A DNA stretch of 64,000 bases from DYRB01 sp963845265 (GTDB taxonomy: Bacteria; Pseudomonadota; Gammaproteobacteria; Chromatiales; Chromatiaceae). The translations under genes and the position numbers were made by a program. Shown in pieces: positions 33,846 to 44,472 of the stretch (within the stretch, counting starts at the first letter, position 1; every line of letters begins with the position of its first letter). Location of the stretch: positions 186,001-250,000 of the forward strand of contig CAWJRN010000007.1 in assembly GCA_963845265.1 (NCBI GenBank). Reading direction: 5' to 3'. The notes under the pieces are model-generated. The model saw only the letters and a program-made list of their open reading frames with translations, did no database searches and was not told the DNA's origin.

Positions 33846-34139
33846 TCATTCGAGCAAAACTACGCCGAACTCCACGACGTGATCGCCGAGGGGCCTAATC
33901 CAGCGGACCTCGGCTGTGAGGGGTGCAAGTCCCTCGACCTTCAACTTGATCTGTGCCCCTTCATTAAGCCAGTCTTGGGCCAGGGTGACCAAACCGCAGC
34001 CGGCGAGGGCCTCATCGATCACCAAGGCGGCGGCGATGGGCTTGAAGGTATTCTCGTCGGCCTCGGGGTTGGGATCGATCCACGCAACGCCACCCTCGTC
34101 GGGCGGGAAGCGCAAGTGTTGGCGGGTATCGTGGTCCAT
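33846..34139 (-). CDS. PilZ-like domain protein
   Basis: A 97-residue single-domain protein. The N-terminal RQHLRF carries an RxxxR motif, and the chain continues as PilZ-like strands ending in AEVRWIRPLGDHVVEFGVVLLE, the typical PilZ finish. The second c-di-GMP motif, (D/N)xSxxG, appears as DEALAG with Ala in place of Ser, so ligand binding may be weakened. The start at 34139 has GAGAAGAG upstream. It sits between a transposase fragment and an antitoxin fragment, so its original neighbours are gone. A c-di-GMP enzyme is encoded at 39179-42703. Confidence 0.65.
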   Translation of the reverse strand: MDHDTRQHLRFPPDEGGVAWIDPNPEADENTFKPIAAALVIDEALAGCGLVTLAQDWLNEGAQIKLKVEGLAPLTAEVRWIRPLGDHVVEFGVVLLE

Positions 34140-34320
34140 TGTGTTCTCTTCTCGCTTGGGCTGTCGCCGCGCGCCGCCCCGCTCGTGGATCGTACAAGTA
34201 TCCCCGACCAAGGGGTGGGACGCCAGTGGTGGGCGACTCGGGTGGTGGACGACCTGGGGAGGTTACCGCAGATCGCCGCGAAGACAATGCCGAGGCGCCT
34301 CGTCGCCCCCGGGGTACGCA

Positions 34321-34425
34321 GTCGGTCATGGAGCGGCCCTGCATCTCTGCGGCACGCTTGAGCATGGTGTGCAGCTCGGTGCTCATCTGGCCTTCGAGCG
34401 GGGCGTTGGATGCGGCTGATGTCAT
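34321..34425 (-). pseudogene. N-terminal fragment of a TacA/DUF1778-type antitoxin
   Basis: The 35 codons from ATG 34425 encode LEGQMSTELHTMLKRAAEMQ followed by GRSMTD. This matches the start of DUF1778 (TacA) antitoxins, whose ribbon-helix-helix begins with such a segment. Similarity stops abruptly at 34321 and the expected FVV-type helix and C-terminal neutralising tail are missing. No GNAT toxin gene is nearby. The gap 34140-34623 holds nothing else recognisable. Confidence 0.5.
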
Positions 34426-34623
34426 GGGGTTGTCAGCCTCGCATTCCTGTACGGCAGATTGTCGGAGACATGCAGCTCGACCATCCTGCGGGAATGACCG
34501 ACGTTCCCGCGGCGCCTTGCTTTCCCGGCGCGCACACCCTGGGGCCTGCACGTCCTTCGTGGCGAGGGTGGGCTTTGCTAACATGGTGAGCTTTCCCCGC
34601 CCACCCCTGACAACCCCAATCCC

Positions 34624-36006
<1,383 letters not shown>

Positions 36007-36178
36007 CCCGTCGCAGGAGGCCGGGTCCCGTCGCGGGCCCGCCACCCGTGGGCGCGGCGTGGTCGCCAGGGATGGCGGACATGCAGGCAATGCGGGAGCG
36101 GTTGCCAGCCCAGTGAGCCCGAAGACGCTGCCTGGTCGTGCTCGGCGTTGCGGGCGCCGCATAGCATCCCGCACAACG

Positions 36179-36215
36179 AAAAAGGCCCCGCGAACTGATT
36201 TCGCGGGGCCTTTTG
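36179..36215. terminator. Bidirectional rho-independent terminator (cysS / sulfur globule gene 1)
   Basis: AAAAGGCCCCGCGAA (36180-36194) pairs with TTCGCGGGGCCTTTT (36200-36214) around a CTGAT loop. A and T tracts on both sides make it active in either direction. A nearly identical terminator follows the second sulfur globule gene at 45451-45487. Confidence 0.9.
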
Positions 36216-36266
36216 TTATCCGAGTGGCCCGCGGTGGGCCGCACGAATCCGGGGCAGGCGAGTGCT

Positions 36267-36635
36267 TTACTGAGCGACGGGTGCGACCGGGGCCATCGGG
36301 GCGTAACCCTGGGGGGCAGCGGCGACCGGGGGCATGGGGCCGTAGCCGTAGGGGGCGCCGTAGTAAGGGGCGTAGCCGTTGTAGCCGTAACCCTGGCCCT
36401 GGTAGCGGTTGTAGCCGCGACCATAGCCACGACCATTGCCGGAGGCGCTGGAGCTCATGTTCATGTCGAAGTCACCGGTGCCGTCGCCGAAGCCGTCACC
36501 GAAGAAGTCGTTCATCCAGTCGCCCATGCCATTGCCGTTGCCATAGCCGTTGTTGCCGAAGGGGCCCCAGGCGGAGGCAGAGGCGGAGGCGACGACCAGG
36601 GAGGTGATAGCAGCAAGCTTGATGATCTTGTTCAT
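36267..36635 (-). CDS. Sulfur globule protein, copy 1
   Basis: A 122-residue secreted protein with signal peptide MNKIIKLAAITSLVVASASA, cleaved near residue 22. The mature chain is rich in Gly, Asn, Tyr, Asp and Pro: GNNGYGNGNGMGDWMNDFF, then GYGRGYNRYQGQGYGYNGY, then a Pro/Ala/Met tail ending PVAQ. This matches the sulfur globule proteins of purple sulfur bacteria, which coat periplasmic sulfur deposits. Which of SgpA, SgpB or SgpC it is cannot be decided. It has its own sigma-70 promoter, 5' hairpin and terminator. A 128-residue paralogue at 45539-45925 shares all of these. Confidence 0.88.
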   Translation of the reverse strand: MNKIIKLAAITSLVVASASASAWGPFGNNGYGNGNGMGDWMNDFFGDGFGDGTGDFDMNMSSSASGNGRGYGRGYNRYQGQGYGYNGYAPYYGAPYGYGPMPPVAAAPQGYAPMAPVAPVAQ

Positions 36636-36677
36636 AATTTTTCTCTTTTAGTATTCTAGGTTGGGTTTGGAAGTGGG

Positions 36678-36695
36678 CGAGGCTGTGTCGCCTCG
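36678..36695 (-). promoter_or_regulatory. 5'-terminal stem-loop of sulfur globule mRNA 1
   Basis: CGAGGC and GCCTCG form a perfect 6-bp stem around a 6-nt loop. It begins about four bases inside the predicted transcript start (about 36699). The other copy, 45969-45986, keeps both arms and differs only in the loop. Such 5'-terminal stems protect abundant mRNAs such as ompA; that role here is inference. Confidence 0.6.
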
Positions 36696-36705
36696 AATGA
36701 CAAGC

Positions 36706-36733
36706 AGTATATCGGCATATGCTAATAAAGCAA
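36706..36733 (-). promoter_or_regulatory. Sigma-70 promoter of sulfur globule gene 1
   Basis: On the minus strand TTGCTT (36733-36728) and TATACT (36711-36706) are 16 bases apart, close to consensus for both boxes. The same two boxes with the same spacing precede the second copy at 46024-45997. The A/T-rich run just upstream (36734-36765) may act as an UP element. Confidence 0.75.
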
Positions 36734-36765
36734 GATAGATTTTATCGAGACGATAAAAATTGTTT

Positions 36766-37339
36766 TTCCAGTCGGCGATGGTGCCGGGACTGCGCACGGG
36801 ACGGATTCGGCGCCACGGGGCTCGGTGGTTGGCCTCCTGGCCATGGGTCCCGTGAAGCGAGCGCTCCACGGGGCGGGGTACGAGGCGGGAGCTGCGTCTA
36901 CCAGACGGGGATTGCGGCCGCCTGACGACGGGCACGCGACTGAATACTGCGACCACGGGGATTGTGCAGAAGGGTCAGCTGAACGTGGCCACCATCGTGA
37001 GCTGGCCATTAGCGCCGAGAGGCTGGACCGCAGGCGCCAGCCCCCTTGGGGACCGCAAGTGTCGCGTAGCAGGCGTGCGAACTGACTTTGGTCAATGGCT
37101 CAGTTCGGCCAGTTGCGGTCACTGAGTGTTCCTTGGTGCACCGACCGCAGCGATGTCCTAAGCCGACGCTGGCTTGACCCAAGCCATCGAGACGCAAATT
37201 TCTTCCCCTGGGGCTGGACGTTCGGTTCAGACGAACCTCGTTCGATCCGGGTCACCCGCGGGCCAGTCAGGATCTGCAATCATTTCGGACCGAGAGCCGT
37301 CGGGTCCGACGGCCGAGGGCCGCACCGCATCCGTGGATC
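36766..37339. other. No recognisable gene
   Basis: Between the upstream region of sulfur globule gene 1 and the end of the DUF4347-like gene I see no frame with a ribosome-binding site or family pattern and no clear repeat. Confidence 0.5.
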
Positions 37340-37873
37340 TCAACGTCTCGGTGGCGCCTTCCAGAATCGCCCGCTGCCATCGGGCTGGACGGTGATCAGC
37401 GTGCCTTCGAGCCTACCGAACTCGTCGAGGATCTGGTCGTCGAGGCCGGCGGTGACGGGCACGCCGACGGTTCGGGCCAGGGTGGAGACCCAGTTGTAGC
37501 CGACGCCTCCTCGGCCGGAGAGATGAGAGCCGCGTCCGTGGCGATCGAGTCGGGTGTCGCTCGCGATCCCGCACCCGTGAACCTCGATCCCAGGGCCTCC
37601 GGGGGTCATGTAATCTCGGAGCGGAGCAAACTTGGAGAGCGCTCGGACGTCGATGGCTCCTCCCAGGGAGAGTGATCCCGGATTGCCGTGGGCGACGAGG
37701 ATCAGGAGCCAGATCGATTGACGCTTTCCGGCAGAGTGGATGATGCCCTTGACGATGTTCTCTGGCGGCGTGTTCTCGCGGAAGTAGCAGCGCTTGACGT
37801 CACGAACTGCTGCGTGTCGCTTCCAAGCGCGGTACCGCCCCGCCACTTCAGAGTCGAATGCGTAGAGGATCAC
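37340..37873 (-). CDS. Stand-alone DUF4347-like (caspase-fold) protein
   Basis: A 177-residue protein with no signal peptide. Its centre reads LILVAHGNPGSLSLGG (about 57-72), then an L-x-x-FAPL segment, GGPGIEVHGCGIASDT (about 92-107) and later GVPVTAGLDD. This resembles DUF4347 (HG.PG.L.LG ... PGG..LLYGC..A ... TGA.V.A), a domain related to clan CD cysteine proteases, with His and Cys in the HG and GC positions. DUF4347 normally heads giant surface proteins; here it is alone. GTG at 37873 has an excellent AGGAGGT site. A 20-codon frame from ATG 37932 ends overlapping this GTG and may couple translation. Protease activity is not proven. Confidence 0.68.
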   Translation of the reverse strand: MILYAFDSEVAGRYRAWKRHAAVRDVKRCYFRENTPPENIVKGIIHSAGKRQSIWLLILVAHGNPGSLSLGGAIDVRALSKFAPLRDYMTPGGPGIEVHGCGIASDTRLDRHGRGSHLSGRGGVGYNWVSTLARTVGVPVTAGLDDQILDEFGRLEGTLITVQPDGSGRFWKAPPRR

Positions 37874-39178
37874 GAGGACCTCCTTTCGGCCATGTTCAGC
37901 CCGTCCCCCTCATTGGCAAAGGGTCTGCTCATGCGCAGTATGCGCTCGCGCGCTTGAACGTGACGTTCCTCCGCGGCGACGGCGGCGAAAAACGACCCCC
38001 TTCCCGCCTGCCATCACGCACTACTGCGGGGGGATAGGAAATCGAAACGCCTCTGCGCGTCTAGCGACGCCCGGGTATTGAGGCTACGGGTGGATCGACG
38101 ATCGGTCAAGGCGCCATCCGGTAGCTCAGCGGCCTCACGATGGAGCAGAAGTTCGGTGTTGCCAAGCGCTAAAGCGCGATTCTGGGGGACAGCGGACAGA
38201 CGGAGCACAAGGGGGGCTTCACCCCCGCCTGCGGGAAACGGCGGCTACCAGACAACGCGCTGGTCAAACTCAAAGTCAGGCTCAGGCTGGCAGAAGCGAT
38301 CCCAGTCCGGCATCGGCTCGGGATCACCGTCCCAGGCGGGTGGTCAGCGAGCCGACGCGATCGGCGACGTCAGTGATGAACATGACGACTCTCGCAATGT
38401 CCGCTCTGGGTGGCATTGCCGGCGTCGTTGTTCGGAGAGCCGATGTCTCCTTCGGGTCGTGTGCCGCCAGCAGTCCGCGCGCCCGGCCGGCCTCAACCTC
38501 AGACGCGGCTGACCGACAGACAGCAGTCGGCCAAAAGCGGGCACTCAGCCTCCGGTCCTGAGCGGCAGGTTCATCCGGATTGCGGTCATTGGCAGCCGCG
38601 AGCCGGAACCGGTCGAACCGACCCGCTTCTGGTGTCGTTTGGAAGCCTCGCAGAGCGGCTGCCTCGTCCCAGAAGGCGGTCCGATTGACATTTGGGCACC
38701 CGCCTACTGGCGGCCCCCTCAGCCGGGAGCCTGTACGGGCTTCGCCCGCCGTTGTACGCTGCGCGGCGGCTTAGCGGCCCGGCATAGCATCCGGCTGACG
38801 GAAACGCCAGAAACCACCGGACCCCAGACCCACCGCATGTTGCGGATGCTAAGCAAGCGGTTGCCACGGTTCGTCGCCGTCGCGATCGCCCTCGTGGCCT
38901 TCACCTGGAGCTACCACCACGGGGCCGTGATCGGATACTTGCGGAACCAGGCATCGTCCCTGGAGCGATTCACACTGGTACTGTTCCTGGTTGTACCGGA
39001 CTGCCGACACGGCGCAAGTACCCCGGGCCAGTCGGCACATTTCGTTGCCCGCGCATCATCGAACACGAGCCAAGAACGGCCAGGGCTGCTTTAATACCCC
39101 CCTATTCCACGGTGCCGGGACCGCACCAACGGCTCAGCGCGACGCCGGACCCGGGACGAGCATTCCGACGAGCGACCC
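37874..39178. other. 1.3-kb gene-poor stretch
   Basis: Apart from a possible 20-codon leader (37932-37871, minus) I find no convincing gene. A frame from 38837 (plus) encodes a hydrophobic, anchor-like start (LPRFVAVAIALVAFTW), but it has no ribosome-binding site and soon loses protein-like composition. The region looks like decayed coding DNA. Confidence 0.5.
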
Positions 39179-42100
39179 ATGCAGTCCATCGACATCTTCC
39201 CCTGGGACGACACCTTCGATACCGGTTTGCCGGAAGTGGACGGGCAGCACCGCCAACTGGGTCGGCTGCTGAACCTGCTGGCGAGCCATGTGGCCTTTCA
39301 CACCGATCTGCCCGAGTTCGAACACATCCTCGACGAGTTCGGCGCCTACGCCGTCTCTCACTTCCGCGCCGAAGAGGCCATCTGGCATGAGTACTTGGCC
39401 GAGGATGAGCACGCGGTGCGCCACAGGGAAGGGCACCAGGTCTTCGTGCGCACCATCGAGCGCCTGAAGAGTGATCGCGCCAGCGGGCACGCGGAACGGG
39501 TGGTACAGGATGCGCTGGCCTTCCTGACCCGGTGGCTGGTTTCCCACATTCTGGAAACGGATCGTTTTTTGGCCCGTGTCGTGCTGAGCATGCGTGCTGG
39601 GATGACCCTGGAGGCGGCGAAAGAGCACGCTGCCCAGGACATGAGCGGGGTCGGGCGGACACTGAGCGATCTTATCCTCTCCGTCTACGGGACACTCTCC
39701 GCCAACACCGTGCAGCTGATGCGCGAGCTCTCCGAGCGCCGGCGGCTTGACCGGGAGGTGCGCCACCGCGAGTTGCTGCTTCGCAGCGTGGTCGAAACCA
39801 CCGCCGACGGTTTCCTGCTCAGCGATGCGGCGGGGCGGATCCTGGAGGTCAACGACCACTATTGCCAGCTCACGGGCTACGACCGCGATGAGCTGCTAGC
39901 GATGGGGATGCGTGACCTGGAGGTCGCGGACAGCCCCCGAGAGCTGGAATACCGCCTGGAGCGCATCCGCCGGGACGGCAGCGCTCTGTTTGAGACCCTG
40001 CACCGGACCAGGGCCGGAGAGCCGCTGTCGATGGAGGCGAGCATCTCTTTCTGCGAGGACGGGGAAGGGCACTTCATCTGCTTCCTCCGCGACATGCGCG
40101 AGCGGCAGCGAACGCTTCAGTCCCTGGCCGAGGAAAGTGCCAAGAACCTGCTGTTGCTGCGCAATGCGAGCGACGGTGTGCATATCCTCGACGGCGACGG
40201 GACCTTGCTTGAGGCCAGCGACTCCTTCTGCGCTATGCTCGGGCGCAGCCGGGAGGAGATCCTCGGCATGAAGATATCCGAATGGGATGGGCACCTGACG
40301 CCAGACCAGATCCGTGCGAACCTCCGGCGCCTGCTTCAGCAGCCCGGACGCCACCAGTTCGAGACGGTCCACCGGCGAAAGGATGGCAGTCAGTTTGCGG
40401 TGGAGGTATCCGGCACCGCTCTGAATCTTGACGGCCACCCAGTGCTGTTCACTGCCTCGCGGGACATCTCCGCGCGCAAGGCGGCAGAGGTGGCACTGCG
40501 CGACAGTGAGGCCCGCTACCGCATGCTCTTCGAGCGCGCGGGCGATGCCATCTTTCTCATGCGGGAGGGGCGGTTCGTGGACTGCAATCCGGCCACATTG
40601 GACATGTTTCGTGTGAGCCGCGAGGCAATTGTCGGGGCCACTCCTGACCAGTTCTCTCCCGAGCGCCAACCCGACGGCAGCCTCTCTCGGGAGCGCGCGC
40701 GGGAGCGGATCGAGGCGGCGATGCAGTGTGGCACCCAGCTCTTCGAATGGCGCCACTTGCGCCCGGATGGGTCCGCCTTTGACGCCGAGGTCAGATTGAG
40801 CGCGGTAGATATCGGTGGCCACACCCACGTCCTGGCGAACGTGCGGGACGTCAGTGCCCGCAAGGCCACCGAGTCGGAGCTGGCCCAGTCACGCTGTGAA
40901 CTGCTCGAGAGCAACGAGGGACTGCGCCTGCTGAACCGTCTGGCGCAGCGCCTGCACCGCAGTCTCGCCTTGGAAGAGACTCTCAATGAGACAGTTCAGG
41001 CACTGCTCAGCCTGAGCCACAGCCCCCAGGTCGCCGTGTACCTATTGGACGAGGGGGCGGACCGGTTGCGGCTAGCGGCAAGCCACGGCTTCTCCGAGGC
41101 GCTGGTCTGTCAGGGGAGCAGTTTGCCGCTGCGGGGCAGCCTTTCGGGTGAGGCACTGGCTTCGGGCGTGCCCCTGCTCGCCGACGATCTGGCCCGGGAC
41201 AACCGGGTGGCCGCCCAGGTGAAAGGCGCGCTGGTGGCCGAGGGCGCCAAGTCCTTGATGGTGTTGCCCTTGATCTGGCAGGGTCAACCACTGGGTAGCA
41301 TCAATCTCATTTACAGGGCGTCACACCGGTTCGGCCAGTTCGAGTGGGAGACCCTGGTATCGCTCAGCAACACGGTGGCTCTGGCGATCGTCAACTCCCG
41401 TCACGCCGACCGCCTGTCCTTTCAGTCCCGCCACGACGCGCTCACGGGGCTCGCTAACCGCACCCTGCTGCACGAAACCTTCGAGCGCTGGAGGGGCGAC
41501 GGGCACCCCTGTGCGGGAGGCGCCGCCTTGCTGCTGCTGGATTTGGACGGGTTCAAGGAGATCAACGACACCCTGGGTCATCAGGTGGGCGACGAGGTCC
41601 TGAAGCTTATCGGCCCGCGGCTTGAGCAGTCCTGTACGGGTCGCTGTGCGCTAATCGCGCGACTCGGCGGCGACGAGTTTGCCGTGCTTCTGGGCGGCTC
41701 AGGGGCCGGCACCGTGGCCCGGGAGACCGCCGACTCGGTGGTTCGGGCCATGCGCCGGCCTTTTTCGGTCGAAGGGATCGAGGTCCATGTGGGTGCCAGC
41801 GTCGGGGTTGCCCGCTGGCCGGAGCACGGCGCGGACAGCCATGCATTGCTGCGGGCGGCGGACGTGGCCATGTACCGGGCCAAGCGCCGCTGCTTGGGGG
41901 TGGCAGTCTATGACCGGTCCTACGATGGCCACAGCACCGAGCGACTGGCCCTGGCCGGGGATCTGATTCAGGCGATCCGTGCCGGGGAGCTGGTGCTCCA
42001 CTACCAGCCCAAGGTTCGGGTGGCGGACGGCGCCGTCGCCGGCGTGGAGGCATTGGTGCGTTGGCAGCACCCGCGGCTCGGCCTGCTGCACCCCCCGTCG

Positions 42101-42703
42101 TTCCTCGATCTGGTGGAGATGAGCGAACTCATCCATCCCTTTACCCGGGCCGTGTTTCGGCTGGCCTTGGCAGACCAGCGGCGGCTGCGCGATCTGGGGC
42201 TACGCCAGACCGTGGCGATCAACCTTTCGGCTCGCAACCTGCTCGACAGCGGTTGTTTCGACTACCTGCGGGAGGCCCTGGACGAGTTCGCTGTGCCCGC
42301 CGCGGAGATCGAACTGGAGTTGACCGAGACCGCCCTGATGCAAGACCCGCAGCGTGCCGCCGAGCTGCTCGGACGCTTCGTGGATTTGGGGGTGGCCACT
42401 GCCATCGACGATTTCGGCACCGGTTATTCTTCCCTGTCCTATCTGCGGCGCCTGCCAATCAGCACACTCAAGATCGACCGGACCCTGGTGGCAGAAATGG
42501 CTGCCAGCGATCAGGATCGCCGCCTCGTTCATTTCGCCGTCGCCCTGGCCCACGACTTGGATCTGACGGCAGTCGCTGAGGGAGTAGAAGATGCGGAGAC
42601 CTTTGATCTGCTGAGGGCCATGGGCTGCGATCAGGCCCAGGGGAACGGCCTATGCCAGCCCCTGCCCTTGGAGGTGCTGATCGATTGGCTCGCAGCTCGG
42701 TGA
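39179..42703 (+). CDS. Hemerythrin-PAS-GAF-GGDEF-EAL c-di-GMP turnover protein
   Basis: A 1174-residue cytosolic protein. Residues 1-135 are a bacteriohemerythrin domain with all ligand positions: His24, His61/Glu65, His82/His86, His123 and Asp128. Three PAS domains follow (about 195-310, 320-435 and 445-560), then a GAF domain (about 575-730). A GGDEF domain has an intact RLGGDEF near residue 830, and an EAL domain has intact GVEALVRW near 955 and DDFGTGYSS. Both cyclase and phosphodiesterase could therefore be active. The hemerythrin di-iron site suggests that oxygen or NO sets c-di-GMP level. The ribosome-binding site (GACGAG) is weak. Confidence 0.92.
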   Translation: MQSIDIFPWDDTFDTGLPEVDGQHRQLGRLLNLLASHVAFHTDLPEFEHILDEFGAYAVSHFRAEEAIWHEYLAEDEHAVRHREGHQVFVRTIERLKSDRASGHAERVVQDALAFLTRWLVSHILETDRFLARVVLSMRAGMTLEAAKEHAAQDMSGVGRTLSDLILSVYGTLSANTVQLMRELSERRRLDREVRHRELLLRSVVETTADGFLLSDAAGRILEVNDHYCQLTGYDRDELLAMGMRDLEVADSPRELEYRLERIRRDGSALFETLHRTRAGEPLSMEASISFCEDGEGHFICFLRDMRERQRTLQSLAEESAKNLLLLRNASDGVHILDGDGTLLEASDSFCAMLGRSREEILGMKISEWDGHLTPDQIRANLRRLLQQPGRHQFETVHRRKDGSQFAVEVSGTALNLDGHPVLFTASRDISARKAAEVALRDSEARYRMLFERAGDAIFLMREGRFVDCNPATLDMFRVSREAIVGATPDQFSPERQPDGSLSRERARERIEAAMQCGTQLFEWRHLRPDGSAFDAEVRLSAVDIGGHTHVLANVRDVSARKATESELAQSRCELLESNEGLRLLNRLAQRLHRSLALEETLNETVQALLSLSHSPQVAVYLLDEGADRLRLAASHGFSEALVCQGSSLPLRGSLSGEALASGVPLLADDLARDNRVAAQVKGALVAEGAKSLMVLPLIWQGQPLGSINLIYRASHRFGQFEWETLVSLSNTVALAIVNSRHADRLSFQSRHDALTGLANRTLLHETFERWRGDGHPCAGGAALLLLDLDGFKEINDTLGHQVGDEVLKLIGPRLEQSCTGRCALIARLGGDEFAVLLGGSGAGTVARETADSVVRAMRRPFSVEGIEVHVGASVGVARWPEHGADSHALLRAADVAMYRAKRRCLGVAVYDRSYDGHSTERLALAGDLIQAIRAGELVLHYQPKVRVADGAVAGVEALVRWQHPRLGLLHPPSFLDLVEMSELIHPFTRAVFRLALADQRRLRDLGLRQTVAINLSARNLLDSGCFDYLREALDEFAVPAAEIELELTETALMQDPQRAAELLGRFVDLGVATAIDDFGTGYSSLSYLRRLPISTLKIDRTLVAEMAASDQDRRLVHFAVALAHDLDLTAVAEGVEDAETFDLLRAMGCDQAQGNGLCQPLPLEVLIDWLAAR

Positions 42704-43471
42704 GGCCTGCCGCCGGTGCCTGCGCCGCGGGGATATGGCGAAAGCATTCTGCGATCCCCGCGGCTCGCGGAGGTGCCACTATCCCTCGACAGAGCAATGG
42801 AGCGAAGACCGGGACATCCTGAAACCCGCGCGGCTAGCGTGCGGTGGCAAGCATGAGGCAAGAAGGGTAGGTGCGAGGTACGCTGCAGTGAAACCGACTT
42901 GGTCGAAGACGTGCCTACTCGGGAGATATGCTGGGCAAGTTCAACCGGTGATGCGGGTTCACGAACGATTTTCGGGTGATCTGATTGCGGCTGACCGAGT
43001 GGCCGCTTCCAGTTCCATCGGCGCCTCACCCTGCGTTCGCCCTGCAGAATGACCCAGACGCGAATCCCAGATGGAAGTTGAATAACAGAATGACCGCAGT
43101 CAGCGTTCAAGAGACGCTGAAGGTCCTCGCCCGAACGGGGGTCTCTTGGCCGAGGTGGGGAGTAGCCTAACCCCAGCGTCAGGGACCGCTTACGCCGCAT
43201 TGCTGTCGCTGGGCACGACAGGCTGGGTGACCGCTCCGGGTCGAAAGCACCATGTTGCCGAAGATCGCTCCGCCGTCCGTCTTCAGAGTCGAAGAGCTGT
43301 TGGCTCAGGGATTAGATCACTACGAGGCGCTGTTGGCGCAATACGCGGGGGAGTAATTGTTATTGTGCGGGCCGCATGACTTCGCGGCTCGTGATGTTGC
43401 CGGTGTTCCTGCGGCCCTGGAAAGGGGTTCGCAACCTGATCGGCATCAGCCCACGTTGACCCGACCTGGGA
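42704..43471. other. 0.77-kb stretch without a convincing gene
   Basis: The only candidate is a 34-codon frame at 43252-43356 (plus, MLPKIAPPSVFRVEELLAQG then LDHYEALLAQYAGE), acidic and helix-like but without a ribosome-binding site. It may be a fragment. Nothing else was recognised. Confidence 0.45.
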
Positions 43472-44182
43472 TTACCAGGCGATCGGCTCGCCATACCTCA
43501 AGAACCCGCCGCTCGGTCCATCGTCCGGGAGGGTGGCGGCCAAGACGATACCCCGCGCGCCCTCTTCCACCGTCAGATTGGCGTTGGCTCCCCCCATGTC
43601 GGTGCGCACCCAACCTGGACAGACCGAGTTAACCTTGACGTCGGTGGCGTTCAACTCATCGGCGAGCATCCGGGTCAGGGCGTTGAGTGAGACCTTGGAC
43701 ATTCGATAGCCGGGGCAGCAACCGTTCATCTCGTGGAGCTGGCCCATGCCAGAAGAGACGTTGACCACCCGGCCGCGCCCCGCCATCAGCGGGATCAACG
43801 CTTGGCAGAGCCGCAGGGGTCCCAGGGTATTGGTCTCGATCGACTCCCGAACCCGCGCTAGGTCTGCCCGGAAGACGCTTGCCTCTGGGGTTCCAGGAGG
43901 CGGATCGCAGAAAATCCCCGCGTTGTTCACTAGGACGTCGAGCCGGCCGATCCCACGCACTGTTTCCGCCAGGGCGCGGACGGACGCCTCGTCGGTTACG
44001 TCCAGGGGATGGAAGCGGACCGACAGCCCTTGGGTAGCCAGGCGTTGCGCTGCGGCGCGGCCCTCGGGCTCGCGCCGGGCCGTGAGGAGAACCAGATAGC
44101 CCAAGGCGCCGAGCTGACGGCTGGTCTCCAAACCCAGGCCGCGGTTGGCCCCGGTGACAACTGCGACGGGCTGCTCGGACAT
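43472..44182 (-). CDS. Short-chain dehydrogenase/reductase
   Basis: A 236-residue classical SDR. The cofactor motif is TGANRGLG near residue 10 and NNAG is near 86. Ser in NVSSGMG and YRMSK supply the catalytic Ser-Tyr-Lys set. Arg residues after strand 2 (TARREPEG) favour NADPH. The substrate is unknown; close look-alikes include plant-type carbonyl reductases. It stands alone, with a 290-bp spacer (44183-44472) on its start side in which I see nothing. Confidence 0.88.
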   Translation of the reverse strand: MSEQPVAVVTGANRGLGLETSRQLGALGYLVLLTARREPEGRAAAQRLATQGLSVRFHPLDVTDEASVRALAETVRGIGRLDVLVNNAGIFCDPPPGTPEASVFRADLARVRESIETNTLGPLRLCQALIPLMAGRGRVVNVSSGMGQLHEMNGCCPGYRMSKVSLNALTRMLADELNATDVKVNSVCPGWVRTDMGGANANLTVEEGARGIVLAATLPDDGPSGGFLRYGEPIAW

Positions 44183-44472
44183 GGCAATCTCCGGTGGATG
44201 GATCGGTCTTGATGGGACGAATAGGGCGCGCGATCTCGGTATTCAAGGGCGTGATCCATCCCGGGTGCTCGCGATGGGCCAACTGCAGCCGTTGTGTGCG
44301 GGCGCCAAATTTAGCTGATTCCGGTCGTTTGATAACCCCGTTGGGGAAGCTTTCCAGCCCAGGCCCGGAAGCTTTGATCGTACGGAAGCATCAACAGGCG
44401 CCATCGGACGTCCGTTGGTGCTGGCAGGGGGCCAGCTAGCGGGGGTCCCCGAGCATAGATGGCTTCCGTTGG

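Noticed and set aside
36648..36956. A frame sharing ADILLVIRGDTASPTSKPNL with one at 45939-46157
   Set aside because: The shared peptide comes from the conserved promoter and leader DNA of the two sulfur-globule genes. It covers the -10 box and hairpin, so the conservation is regulatory, not coding.
43252..43356. A 34-codon plus-strand frame with helix-like acidic product
   Set aside because: No ribosome-binding site and no neighbour to give it context; not strong enough to call a gene.
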